The notes under the pieces were generated by a model. The model did no database searches and was not told the DNA's origin. It worked only from the letters and a program-made list of their open reading frames with translations. Below, piece after piece: positions 46,391 through 58,369 of a stretch of 64,000 nt of DNA. Positions within the stretch are counted from its first letter, which is position 1. Each line of letters starts with the position of its first letter. Source of the stretch: Salvator merianae (lineage: Eukaryota > Chordata > Lepidosauria > Squamata > Teiidae); contig QVOM02000113.1 in the NCBI GenBank assembly GCA_003586115.2, positions 1,647,813 to 1,711,812 on the forward strand, given 5' to 3'. Both the position numbers and the translations under genes were made by a program.

Positions 46391-48331
46391 AAACAGATAG
46401 CTTTATACCCAAATAATAGCTGTCTAATTTGCTGTAAAAGCAGTCCAAATTAGCTGTCATCACAACCTTTAAGAATATCTACTTCCCCTTGTTCACTGCT
46501 GAAACCAGATATTTTGAAATGAGTGGAAAAAACATATCCCCACCCTGCTTGTTCCACAACATGCTTTTTGTCAAATAAATAAATTATTTTCATCTTGTCT
46601 CCTGTCCTTTAAATTTCAAAATAAAAAAAATAAAAAATAAAAAAAGCCTGAAGGTTTTTACTTATTTGTTTTGACTGCAAAGTTTTTTTTAAATAACTTT
46701 AAATCAAAAAGATTTTAAATGTGTCCATCTATCAAGAATGAAATAGATATTTATCATCCCAACACAAATATTAAATACAATTAGGAACAGGTATTTAACA
46801 AGTCAGGAGAACCAGATTTACGAAGGGATAAACTGCAGATCAGGCGGGTTAACACTGGCATGGGTAAGATTACATTTTACCATTCTACAGGATAACAAAA
46901 TGTCTCTGTTCCTTGGCATAAATATCCATCACATAAAATTAACATTATGATTCATTTACAAAGATAACTGAAGCTCCTGGAATGTGATTGACAGTCACAA
47001 TACAGGATTTGTAGGGCTATTTGATAGTTTTTAATCAGAGCAAAAATATTCTCAGTCAAACTGAAAAACATTTATTTTAAATAGCCATGCTACAAAGTGT
47101 AAAGGAGAATCACTCATAAGGATGAAATAGAAAATAAATGAGAGAAGCAAATTAAAGACAGCATTGGGTGCTATGGGAATAGGAAAGCATTATAAACTGT
47201 CATTCAAGAAATCTCAGAATTCTTAAAATTCAACTTATGACTTCTGTGCTTAATGCTATAAATATGCTCCTGACTTCATCCCACAACGTAACAAAATATA
47301 ATAGAGCAAGAAATGACTTCAGTTAACCCACAAGTCACTGGTTCTGTTTCAAAGCCTTGTCTGCTTTCTGTTCCTTTGGCCACTGCTGCTTAGCAACCTC
47401 AACAGAGCTTTCATAGTCTATATTTATTCTAGAGGGATTTCTTTCCCTCCACCAACTCTTTCCCCCCTTTTTGGAAAGCCTATAATGGAGATTCTTTTTT
47501 CTTTTCCTTTTTTTTTTTCCTTTAAAGAAAATAAAGGGTTGGTTGTTCTTCATCTCTTAAAATTGGAAACTGGGTTTTCCGCTATCCTCTTAAAAAAGAA
47601 GAAAAAACGGTGATGTTTAGCCAATAACAAAAGCTGTGGAAAATACTTCTATTTATTGGGGATTAGAGACAACTCTCCCTCCTACCCTTTGGCACCCATA
47701 TTAAAAGTATATTCAGGTTTTGAACCTACTTCTATAAATCCTTGTCCCTTTAGGAAATAGACACTAGTCTTGCAAACTCTTTCTTTGAACTGATGGTTTC
47801 TGCATAAGTCTGTTCATTATATTGGGATATTCCGTGCCGATCTTCACTAATGCTCAAGTATGCAGTTTCTGACTAACATGCATCAAGAAGGAGAGGCTGA
47901 GAGGACAGAGAAAGGAGGAAAGAGCGGTGGGAGAGCGCGTGAGATTGTGCTGCATCACTGACTCACCAGCAAATCTTGCATCATGTACAGAGTAGAGGAA
48001 TTAAGATCTAAGGATTTGTTTCTACTCCGTCCAATGATGAAAAAGTGTGGCTTTGCAGGGTAAAAGGTTGGTTCAGGGGAGGGGATAAGTGTAGACTGGA
48101 ACTAAAGGAAATTATCTGGCAGACCAAGAAGAGGTTATTTGGAATAATTTGCAAAAGCATTGCAGGGGAAGTGGTTAACTTTCTCCACAATCTAGAAGCT
48201 CTTAGGACACTACACCTTTTTCATGTAATTCTCTATCCAGGGCAATACCAAATTCTTTGTTTGCAGGAATTATGGGGAACAATTTAGTTCACCACTTGCC
48301 TCTAAAGAGCAAAAGGAGAAGCAAACAGACT
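46391..48331. other. Unique AT-rich DNA
   Basis: No gene found. 47870-47995 is locally GC-richer, with GAGAGCGCGTGAGATTG and an AP-1/Maf-like CTGCATCACTGACTCACC, so it could be a regulatory element. The rest is featureless. Confidence 0.5.
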
Positions 48332-48560
48332 AAGGCTGCACTCACACGCAGCAAAATAAAATAAAAGCAAAGCAGCTTAGAAGTGGCTCAGAATTAGCTT
48401 AAAGGTGGTAGATGCCACATGCTAGTGTTTCTATCTCACTTCTAATCCAAATTGTAGACCAGAAAATGCACTTTGGAAGTACATTTAATGTGGATCAGAG
48501 GGAGGATGGAAACACTAACTGCATGGCACCAACCTCTAAGCCACTTTTGAATGGTGAAAA
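48332..48560 (+). repeat. Dispersed repeat of unknown class, copy 2
   Basis: GGCTGCACTCACACGC and TCTCACTTCTAATCCAAATT with ACATTTAATGTGGATCAGA align in order with 31006-31190. Confidence 0.6.
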
Positions 48561-49544
48561 CTTTCCTAGGTGAAAACTGCTTCTTGGCATGTCTGGCTAG
48601 CAACCTTTTTCTCTTGGCATTTTAAAAGACATGGGAGGAGAATACTTACTATTTGACAACTGGGCTTGCAGAACGAACAAACAAAAAGTGCAGGAAAGAA
48701 AAGATAAATGCATGTCTTTAGAGTATAATTATATGTTAAAACATTTTGAAATATAAGGCATTTCCATTACAAGAGGCAGCACAGAAGAATTTTTCATCAG
48801 GCACCGCCTATCCCAGGTAAATTGCTTGCACAGCCACCATGTATCTACATGGAGGTGGTACGAGCACATGAGGGCAGCAGGTACTCTCAGAGTTCTTTAT
48901 CCCACCCTCAAAACAGAAGCTTCTAAGAACCCTTGCCTGAAGTGCCTGAGGAAGAGCATCCCATGCCAATGCCCATGCCCATGTCCATGGATACCTCTGA
49001 AGTGTACATGCCCACATTTCAACCTCCTCCAAGCACCTTTTGTTATCCATGTGAATGCAGTCTAAGGGTATGATCATACTGGGGTTTTTAAAACTGCCTG
49101 AATAAAATGAGCAAAGAATTCCTAGGCACATATACAGACACACACACAAAAGCCTCCCAAACACATTTATTTGAATACACAGCTCAAAGCTTACCCAAGG
49201 TGCAGCCTATTCACTGCAACAGGCAACCTATTATGACTGCAAAGGGTGCTGCTCACTGATTGACAACTGGGTAGGAAATCCCCTCCTCTTTGCTAAAGCA
49301 GTTTCCTCCTGCTTAACTCCTTAACTGCCATGCTTTTGGTTTGCAAACAAAATCGTTCTTAGAGAATTTCATTTTGGTAGAAGAATGAACTCAAGTCTCT
49401 CTCTCTCACCACTCTGCATTGCTATACTGCATTACTGTGCTTTTTAAGTACATTTCAAAAGAATGCAGGATAGGAGTTTCGTTTTGTTTTTTAGTTGCAG
49501 TTTCAGCTTCCTTCAATCTGCTTGAATTGTGTTCAAAAGGAAAC
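48561..49544. other. Unique DNA
   Basis: No gene. A short imperfect repeat of ATGCCCATG words lies at 48960-48995. Confidence 0.5.
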
Positions 49545-49547
49545 TCT

Positions 49548-49737
49548 GCCCCTCCCCGACTGTCTGATTGTCCAGTAGGTTCCTGTGGCCTTATTGGTCA
49601 CTCCTCTGTAATAGACAATTGAAAGTTGTGATTCGTAGAGGCGTTCCTTGCTCAATTTGACTCAAGCAAGGAAGAGACCCGGGAGTTGTTCTCTCCCATC
49701 TGTTGTAGAGATACATAATTACAGACTTGGAGGCAGG
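49548..49737 (+). promoter_or_regulatory. Weak promoter-like stretch followed by a donor-like site
   Basis: A GC/CACCC-box-like GCCCCTCCCCG at 49548 and an inverted CCAAT box (ATTGG, 49593-49597) precede a splice-donor-like GCAGG|GTAAGG at 49738. There is no TATA box, and no recognisable coding sequence follows. Such combinations also arise by chance. Confidence 0.15.
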
Positions 49738-49877
49738 GTAAGGTTTGTTTTTGTTTTCAATTTCAAGTTTGTTCCTCCCCAGGGTCAAATTTGCCAGAAG
49801 GTGACTGAAATAGCTAGTCTGAACACATCCTAAGTTCCCCTGGAGTCACATATCACCTGTATATCATTGTAGAAATA

Positions 49878-50371
49878 CACTGGTGTAGCAAGGGTGGGGC
49901 GGGGGGGCGTAGCGCCCCGGGCGGCACATTGTCCGGGGTGGGCGGCCCATGGAGCCAGGGCCCCACCCACCGCCGCCCTTGCTCGCCGCCCACTGGCGCC
50001 CTTGCTTGCGGCCCCGGGCGGCCGCACTCGTCGCCTCGGGCGGCCCGCCCGGCGGCGGCCGCGCTCGTCAGCTCGTCGCCCTGGCCCGCCCAGCGGCGGA
50101 TGTGCTCGTCGCTTCGTCGCCCGGCCTGCCGGCGTGCGTGTGGGCGGAGCCAGCAAGCGGGCATGCATGCAGGCAGGGCCATCGAGGCCGCCGCCGGGCG
50201 GGCCGGGGTGAGGAGCGAGGCCCCCGCCGGGTGGGCCGGGGCGAGGAGCGACGTCCCCGCAGGCCGGGGCGATGAGCGGGGCATGCACGCTCGCTGGCCC
50301 CGCCCACACGCATGTGCACTCGCTGGCCCCGCCCCTAGCCCCGGGCGTCAAAGCGGCTAGCTATGCCAGTG
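49878..50371. mobile_element. GC-rich hAT-like non-autonomous element
   Basis: Ends CACTGGTGTAGCAAGG and GGCTAGCTATGCCAGTG are inverted repeats. The octamer TAGAAATA is duplicated exactly at 49870-49877 and 50372-50379. The 494-bp interior is extremely GC- and CpG-rich. Near its right end GGCCGGGGYGAGGAGCGA-type units recur, and on the left GCTCGTCGC-type words are their approximate complement, so the element could fold extensively. Several overlapping frames of 80-170 codons on both strands are composition artefacts. Confidence 0.93.
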
Positions 50372-50379
50372 TAGAAATA

Positions 50380-50870
50380 TTCTTATGGATCCTTGCAGAC
50401 TGAACTTATGGAATTTCTAATCCATATTTGCTCCAGAACTTTTTTCTAAAAATATCTTGTATGACAAAATATTTTCACACAAAATATTGTATAAATGTGC
50501 TGGAAAACTTTTGGACCTCAGTGTGTCAGCCACAAATTCTAGTAAAATATGAGAAATTTTTTTAGCAGTTTTTCAAATAGTATAGACTCATGTGTTATCT
50601 CTAGCTGAGCATAGTTTTTAGCAACCTTAATGAAGAATTCAGCAGCCATTAAACTGGACAAGAGTTGTCATGGAAATAATGGACCAAGAGCACTGCACCG
50701 AGATGAACTCAGTGGATCTAACCAGGATTCAGGTAAAATTATTGGATTCTAGGAGCTGTTGCTCTGACAGTTGATAACTTAGTAACTTGGTAGATGCTGT
50801 CTTCATAAACTTTGTTGCTCAGTTACAATATCCTTGCAGGGTGGTCTCTAGTTCAAGTACCTGAGAAATT
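50380..50870. other. Unique AT-rich DNA
   Basis: Nothing supported. Confidence 0.5.
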
Positions 50871-50871
50871 G

Positions 50872-51368
50872 ACCCTTTCTGCACATACCTGTATTTGGGC
50901 AGGATCAGTGGGTCCAGAATAGCTGGATCTACTGATCCTGTCCACAGGAAGCTGTTGGCTGGATCAGTGCCAGGAGCTTCTCAGGAGCTTCATGGCCACA
51001 CCGCCAAGCCTCTGAGGACTAGGAAAAAAGTTCCTAGCCTCAGGGCCTCTGAGGGGTGCTTTTTAGTGGCACACTATGGTACGTCACTGAAACGTGCCCC
51101 CGCCCCAGTCGTCTTAAACACGGGAGACATGCCTTCTGCACATCTCCCATGTTCCAGATCAGGGTTGTGCAAGTCTGCTGGTAGACCCAATCAAACAGGT
51201 CTACCAGTGATCTGGATTAAGGCCTCCTTAATCTGTATCATGCTCTGTCAAATACAGGCAGAGCAGGGGGCGTGATCTCACAGATCCATACTAACATGCA
51301 GATCTATGAGGCCTAGGAGTGTACTATGCAGACCCTTGGTCTGTATTAAAGGTTTGTGCAGAAACACC
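50872..51368 (+). mobile_element. MITE family B copy with long hairpin
   Basis: Ends ACCCTTTCTGCACAT and TTTGTGCAGAAACACCT are inverted. A subterminal stem (50897-50917 with 50923-50943) pairs at 18 of 21 around a 5-nt loop. Internal GACTAGGAAAAAAGTTCCTAG is itself nearly palindromic and shared across the family. An open frame of 126 codons is not a gene. Confidence 0.88.
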
Positions 51369-54169
51369 TATTGAATGACCTGCCCAGAACAGGAAAGGAT
51401 TCATTAAGGCAAAGTAGCTGGATGGACTGGGTAACTTGAAGACATGACCTATGTGATGACTTATGTGATTCCAACACAACTCATTACAATAATTGCACCA
51501 AATTATATTGTGCCAGTATCATTAGCAGGAGTAATAAAATATCCTTTATGGAACCAGTATCTGAAGTCTGATAAATATATCATATCAATGAAAGGGTTGC
51601 TGGCACCTCTGATATTGTACAAAGGTATAATGTATGTTTTCTTGTTTGATTTTTGAAATCATCCCAGCATGGCTTAAAATGCCATTATCAGACATGGAAT
51701 GCAGAAAATAGAAGCAATTGCAATTAGGATAAAGAAGTTTAGACACTGACTTTAACATCACTTTTTATTGGCAATTCCTGCATTTCTCAAGTCACACTTG
51801 ATGCTGGTATTACCTACATTTAGGCAGAAAAGAAGTTACTCAATGTCCTAATGACCAGCAATGATTAGCATATCAGCTCAATAAAAAATGGCTACCAAGG
51901 AAAACAACTAAATAAGACTACCAGGATAGTATGGGCACATCAACTCAATAGGGAACAACTGTCAAGGAAAACAAAGATAAAAAAACACTCACCTGCCAGT
52001 CACATGCAAGGAGCAAGAAAGACTAGTTGGTAGCGAAATGTCTGCATAAGAAAATTCAGCTCAGAAGACTCCAACAATGCAGTACTCCAGCCCTGAGCTA
52101 TATATTTCAACACTATAACCATTTCTGTAATTCCCTATCTTGTAAAGGTCACTTTTTTTTCCCCCCAGGATGATGAATTTAACAAGCAGAAAAGAAAGGC
52201 AAATCCTCACATCACCACTACTGTGTGTATTGATGGAAATCAGGTACTCAACCTGCAGAATAATTTCCATTTGCATCTGCTCTACCTGAAATTGATAGAG
52301 CCAGAATGACATAGAAGCAATACTGAAGAACAATAATATAAATCTAATATTACCACACAGCCCTAACAAATAATGTCAATCCATGTCTTGTTTTGAGTGT
52401 GATACCTGTTATACAATTATTAATTGGCATGGTAGCCTTAATAAGAGAAGATGAAAGAATGTGGGAACTGAAAGCAATAGAGGAAAAGATTTGAAATAAA
52501 CACTCTCCTATTTTATTTCATACACACCAAAGGTAAAAGACTCGTGGAATTCCATAAAATTGTTTACGACAGCAAACAAAATCATTAAGACCAAAAAAAG
52601 AGAAGCTATTCACATGGAATTCATCTCTATACTTCTTTTCCTTCTCAACTGGGGAGGAGTTTCTTGACTACTTTCTCAAATAAAGCTTTCTTATGCTTTC
52701 TTTCAACTTGTAAGTTGGACCAGAGGAATCAATACTGGTTTGAACTGGCTGTACCAAACATGATGCTGTTTCCTTCAGCCCCAGTGACTTTCCCATGCCA
52801 TCTTTTCAAATCATCCACACATGCACTGAATAAAGACCTTTAGTTTTGGCATGGAAAATATTGTAGCAGCTTATTATAAGAACTTCCCATTTTCATAATT
52901 TTTAAAGAAAATTGTATTTAAAATGTTTGGTGTACTTAGCATATTTTCCATTCCCACTATTGTCATTTATACATATTATATCTTTAACAATCAAATTATA
53001 TAATCTATGCAGGTTTATATCTCTTTCCCTCCTCCTGCTTTGATCTGCTTGCTACAATTACTAGAAGATGCTTTATTGACAAATCTGAACTGAGTTCTGC
53101 CTGTGAATGAGCTAACAGTGGCGTTTTTCCTGGGTTGTTGTTTTTGGGTTTTTTTTGAAACTATAGGTTTTCTGATGGTTTGAAAAATAAGGCTTTGCCA
53201 CTTTGCACTTCTCCCAGTTGGTTGCTGAGTGAATTCAAAGAGGTTAGTCTGCGTTCTGGGGCTTATGAGATAAGCTATACAATTGTTCAGAGTTCACGAT
53301 GTTAACTTTCATGTATAGAATATGTGGTGGGTACTTTAACTCAATTAACTAATTGAGTCTGTACTTCAATCCTTCAGGGTGAAGAACTAGCACTTTTCAC
53401 TTCATGTTTTGTTTGTTCACATTACAATGCAACCTAGCCTAGCTGTGGCCTTTGTCTACAACTGGATTTTATCAACAGCGATCACAACAAATCTACTCCA
53501 AATAAATGTCGCAACAGCAATAATGTCATCAAAGGAGGCGTGCATGTGCAGAGCAGCAGTGTGGCAATACGAGTACAGAGAATGCTGTTGCATTCATGTC
53601 CTATTGTGTCTTTCCCACAAACATATCACTGGGCAGTGAGAAACCTGACTGCAGGGCAGACCTCTGGTCAGATCCAGTACGGCTTTATTCATATTATTAA
53701 TCTAAGCATTCTTATGAAATATAAGGTCTAACAGTATGTGGAAAAATATCTAGATGATGTTCAGGGCTTTCTCCTCCTTAGCAACTATTTCTAACAAAAA
53801 TATAAAGCAATAAATAAAAGCAATCAAGGGACCCAATAATGAGACATGGATATTTTCTTTTCTCATACAGTCCAGTGCATGCAGTGACAGACATGGGAAA
53901 GAATCAGGTCCTGAAGAACTATTCCCCATTAGGAAAACTATATAATAGAAAAAGACTGATCTAAGCACAAATTCTATATTCTATCACAGCTGCAAGGGCT
54001 ATGGTCATGCCACTGACTACCAGTGGCAGAGACTAGAGGTCAACATAAATGATAGGACTAGAGTTATAGCCATTCTGCTTGAATGCCTACAAGGAAAATT
54101 CTCAGACAGCCACAGACAGACAGTTATTTCTCAAACAGAAAATTCTCAGACAGTTATTTGCGTCAGGGC
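51369..54169. other. Unique AT-rich DNA
   Basis: No gene or recognisable repeat over about 2.8 kb, apart from short T and A runs. It is among the least repetitive stretches of the window. Confidence 0.5.
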
Positions 54170-54400
54170 CTAGATTGCAGGGGGTGGGGGGAGATCCTTG
54201 GAAACTTTCATTCCCTAGCCTTAAAGTTTGCACAGGACAGGATGTGTGGCACTTGTGGATGGCTCTTCACCCTGCTCATGGGTCAAAGCAATCACTCTGT
54301 TCCAGGAACTGCGCCCTCTGCATGTGTCGTGCCAGCATGTGGATCTTGCCTTTGGCTACATTCACATTTAGCTTAAAGAAAAGACTTTTTCCTGTTGATC
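54170..54400 (+). repeat. Dispersed repeat of unknown class, copy 1
   Basis: AACTTTCATTCCCTAGCCTTA, ATGGGTCAAAGCAATCACTC and CCCTCTGCATGTG occur in the same order at 58370-58560. Confidence 0.55.
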
Positions 54401-56263
54401 AGACAGCACCATTATAAAGTGAGACTTTAGCATCATGGAACATTGCACAATGAATAGACATGAGCAGTTTTTCCAGATATATGTGAACTTCAGAAAGTGG
54501 GCTGAACAGGCAAATAGCTTGCAACCAAATGTGGCCATAGATGCTGTTTGTTGAACTACTCTGCATTCTGCATATCACATTATGTGAACAATACTTACAG
54601 GACACACAGTGAGGGTGGATCTGACTACAAGTGTGAATGAAGCCCTGTAAATCTTACTCCTTGCTCAAAATATTACAGTATCAGCCCCCCCCCCCCCATT
54701 ATGCCCTATGAAAAAGCTGGTGCTCAGAACTCTGACAATGTAATACCTGTAGAAAGAGTTTGGCACTGCCAGGTTCCTTCCTAGAAAAATACAGGAAATG
54801 TCAAGCACAGCTGCATGGTGAGAAGCCTCAGATGACTGATCCATCCAAATGCCCATATACAAGTTCTCTGTCAGATGAATTCAAAAAGTGACAGTGCAGA
54901 AAGGAAATCTTTAAGTACCATTGTGAATTCAGAGCAATCTGATCTGACTAGCTTTCTGATTTAGAAACAATGAGCTCAATCTAAAAGTTTAGCTGATGCT
55001 AGGTCACCCCAATCCTTTTTATGAATGAATGATGAATGAAAATTTGCAATGGGGTAAAAGTTATGTCCTGGATTCATAGAAAGAAGAAAGAAAATCCTCA
55101 GAAAACCCTTACTCTAACCCAGTTGTGTTCACACATAGTTAAAAAAAACACATCATGGAGACAGCTTAGAGATGGTTGGCAGGGAGGCTCATTAATGCAC
55201 AGAGTTTGTTCATCCCTACTCTCATGAACATTCTAGGCTAAAACATGTTGATTGAAGACAGGATGTAATAGCAACACTCTTCCATCTCTGAGGTACTTTT
55301 TAGATTCTTTTTTGCTACACAGCCCCAGTTCAACAGATCTTCCCATGCCTTTATACCTTTACATCTTCCCACTAGTTTTGGTTCAAGCACTGGATGAAAA
55401 ACCATTCCATGAGCACAAAGCTACAAATGGATTCTATCCACATTAAAAGATCATTATCTACAGAGAAGGCTTAGGAAGATGTCCTTGCTGTCTTTCATTA
55501 GTGCACTTAATGAGTATTTGAGATTAACAAGCTCTGGAGCAAAATGAAATTAAGTAGCTCAAGTTCAAAAGCCTTAAGGAGATAAACAATCTTCAGTATT
55601 GTGATGCTTCGTGCATGATCTCAGCTTCTACACAAAATCATTTAGTTAAACTTTGATGGTACAGGTGGAATATTTTCCAGGAGTTATGAGAACTGAGGTA
55701 CAGCAAGCAAGACCCAAAAAAGACATATATAATTTTAACAAAAAATGAAACAGCATCAAGATAAAAACTATATAAACATAGTACAGTAACAACTATTTCC
55801 ACTTTTCTCACTCTCCCCCCCCCCCTTTTGGCCTTAATTGAAAAGAAACTGTTTAATGACTCATGGTTCAAGCACATTACAGTTTCCCAACTCTTGCATT
55901 CAGGTCCATGGATTGGCTTAGGTACTTATATGAAAAGCATAACAGCAGTAGGGTGCAGAACTGGTGTGGTGAGGGAAATGGTATCTTTTTGGTGGCTTCA
56001 CTTTGACATGGTTTTCAATTTCAAAAATTTTATTGTGTGGAATTTGGTTTTATTTGTTGACCACAGTCATATATTTGAAAATTATGAGTCGTTTCTCCTC
56101 ACATTTTGATTTCTGCCCATAATTAAACATGTTCTTCCTCTTTGATTGAATGTGTTCTCCTCCTCTTTCTATTCCCTCTTCTCTTCCTCATCTGAGGAGC
56201 AAAATTACTCATTTTTTATCTAGTCTTCATATCAGCCATTTTGTAATTGGAGCCCACAAAGCA
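54401..56263. other. Unique DNA
   Basis: No gene. Runs of C occur at 54685-54698 and 55816-55826. Confidence 0.5.
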
Positions 56264-56271
56264 TTACCGTG

Positions 56272-57434
56272 TAGGGATGTGCACGAAAGGGATTTTCTCT
56301 GTTCGTTTCGCAATGCATCGAAGCTCCATTGCTTCGTTTTCGTATGAAAAGGGAAGTCGCGAAAATGGCGACTTTCGTTTTCGCAGCAAAAATTTTTGCG
56401 AAAAAACCGGAAGTGCAAAATCAATGAAATAAGTAGCGAAAAGCAAACGCCGCATATCCCCCTGCCCTGTCCCTTCTATATTTGACCGTCCACGTTGCTA
56501 ATTTAAGGAGTTGCTTCGTTAAAGGTAAAAACTGCACGGAGCTTACTTTTAGCCGGCGGCCGGTTTGTAGCAGGATTCAAAGCAACGAAGGCACATTTGG
56601 AGTTCCTCACTGCAGATCGAAAGCAAGCGAAATCAAGCGAAGGAATTTTTTTCGCTTTGATTTTTCATCATTTTTGATGCTCATGTCTGTGCGCGCATGC
56701 GCGCTAACTTCTGTCCCTTTAACTTATCGGCGTGACTCGTCGCTGTCTGCCGTCCGTGCCGATCGTTTGGAGCACAGAAATTATTACCTCGCCTACAAGG
56801 CCGGCAGGCTTAGTCAGTGACGCGCGCAGCAATTGCCTTCAGCTCAGCGCGTAATTTAGAAGACTGGAGGCAGCCGCAGGATGAAATAACTCCCTCCCTA
56901 CTTCCGAGCAGCAGCGAAATGATGCCTCGTCTTGCCCTCCCTCCCTACTTCTGAGCAGCAGCAAAATGACACATCGTCTTGCCCTCCCTCCCTAATTCCG
57001 AGCAGCAGCAAAATGACGCCTCGTCTTGCCCTCCATTTCAAAAAGCAGAACTATATACCACCATCAAAGACGTTTTATTAACTCCTAGCCATCTGAGTTT
57101 CTCATCCTCATGCGGTGCGATCGCTGCGAGGCAGGCGAAGAGTTAAAAAAATACCGTCTTTCCTAATGTGATGCATTACAATTTCCACCTCTAGAGGCAG
57201 AGACTTGACGCTACGAAGCTACCGAGCTTCGTTGCATCAAAGTTTTCGCAGTGAAAAGAGACGAAAATAGCCGTTCGCGGTGAGTGGCGAAGGTCACGAA
57301 AATTGACGAAAATGGCCACGACTTTCGCCATTCGCTTTCGCAATAGAGAGGGCACTTCGCATTCGATGCGAATGTCGCGAAGCAACGAAATTCATACGAA
57401 ATTTCGTTGCTTCGAATTTTCGTGCACATCCCTA
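56272..57434. mobile_element. Young hAT-like element, family A, CpG-rich
   Basis: Ends TAGGGATGTGCACGAAA and TTTTCGTGCACATCCCTA are nearly perfect inverted repeats. The octamer TTACCGTG is duplicated exactly at 56264-56271 and 57435-57442. Subterminal regions repeat GAAGCAACGAAA/TTTCGTTGCTTC words in both orientations. The 1163-bp interior holds a 47-bp triplicate and a CpG-rich palindrome but no transposase: the longest frame (112 codons) has no domain. High CpG content and exact duplications suggest recent insertion. Confidence 0.94.
56891..57031. repeat. Three tandem 47-bp units inside a transposon
   Basis: Units begin at 56891, 56938 and 56985. Each starts TCCCTCCCTA and contains GAGCAGCAGC and CTCGTCTTGCCC or a close variant, with few substitutions. 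Confidence 0.95.
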
Positions 57435-57442
57435 TTACCGTG

Positions 57443-57930
57443 CCTTCAGTCCAACCTGATATTTGGAAGTAGCATGGACAAACCCATACATTCTTATTGG
57501 TAACAGCATGGATGCATTGCATTCTTCTAGGTTATTCTCTTAAGCTTTCTGGTCTAACCTATAACTTCTGACATTTCCTAGTAGAATCCTCATGGCCCTT
57601 ATGATGGAAGGACATCTGGCACACAGTGCTCCCTTTGCACTGTTTGCCATAAGAGGCGTGGGAGTGCATTGGCATGAGAGTCTGCACATCAACAGTGCAT
57701 GGCATGCTTCTGAGGTTGGGATCTCTTCCTGGAAGTGCTCTATTTCCAGATCCAGAAAAACTGCCCTGGAAATAAGTTGTGAGACAGGCCCATTCCTGCA
57801 ACCAGCATACAAGAGAACAGCAGCAGCAGAACAGTCTATCTCCCACTCCAGAGGCTAATAGAATTTCACCAGGTTTGGAAAATGGTCAAATTCCAAGATT
57901 ATTCCCACAGCCTGGCAAAATGCCCCAGAT
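57443..57930. other. Unique DNA
   Basis: No gene. Overlapping frames of 88-95 codons on opposite strands show no domain. Confidence 0.5.
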
Positions 57931-58100
57931 TAGGGAAGTGCCCAGCTAGTTCTCTTTAGAACTGGTTTGACATCAACCACAGGGATTCGTGGAATTTGCC
58001 CTGTTACCAAACCGAACAAACAGTTCTAACCAAAAATCTGCCAACTTCCCTGGTTTGTTCCAAACCAGTTCTAAAGAGAACTGCTTTGGCACTTTTCATT
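57931..58100. mobile_element. Foldback element related to family A
   Basis: The left arm (about 57947-57970, AGTTCTCTTTAGAACTGGTT) is exactly complementary in its core to the right arm (58058-58083). Outside are TAGGGAAGTGCC and GGCACTTTTC. No target duplication found. Confidence 0.7.
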
Positions 58101-58217
58101 ACAATCAATTTGAAAAAAAAATAATCCAAATTTTGTGGATTCACTAGGGAGTGTCTATGAAAGAAACCTTGTTATTGTCTCTTTTGCCACTGACTCCTGA
58201 ACCACTGGAAACAAACT

Positions 58218-58263
58218 TTCTTTCCCTCTCTCCCTCTCTTCCTCTCTCCCTCCCTCCCTCCCT
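58218..58263. repeat. (CCCT)n-type pyrimidine tract
   Basis: CTTT, CCCTCT and CCCT units without a purine over about 45 bases. Confidence 0.92.
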
Positions 58264-58369
58264 GGAGGCTGGGAATACAATGGGTAGGGCTCAGCAAACC
58301 ATTTTGCGAACTGCCCAACCTATTTGTAGAACCAGGCCACTGATTTAACAGTCATTAATAACTTATTTG

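Noticed and set aside
49830..50360. Several overlapping frames of 80-173 codons on both strands
   Set aside because: They result from the extreme GC content of the transposon, which depletes stop codons. The translations are Ala/Gly/Pro/Arg-rich low complexity.
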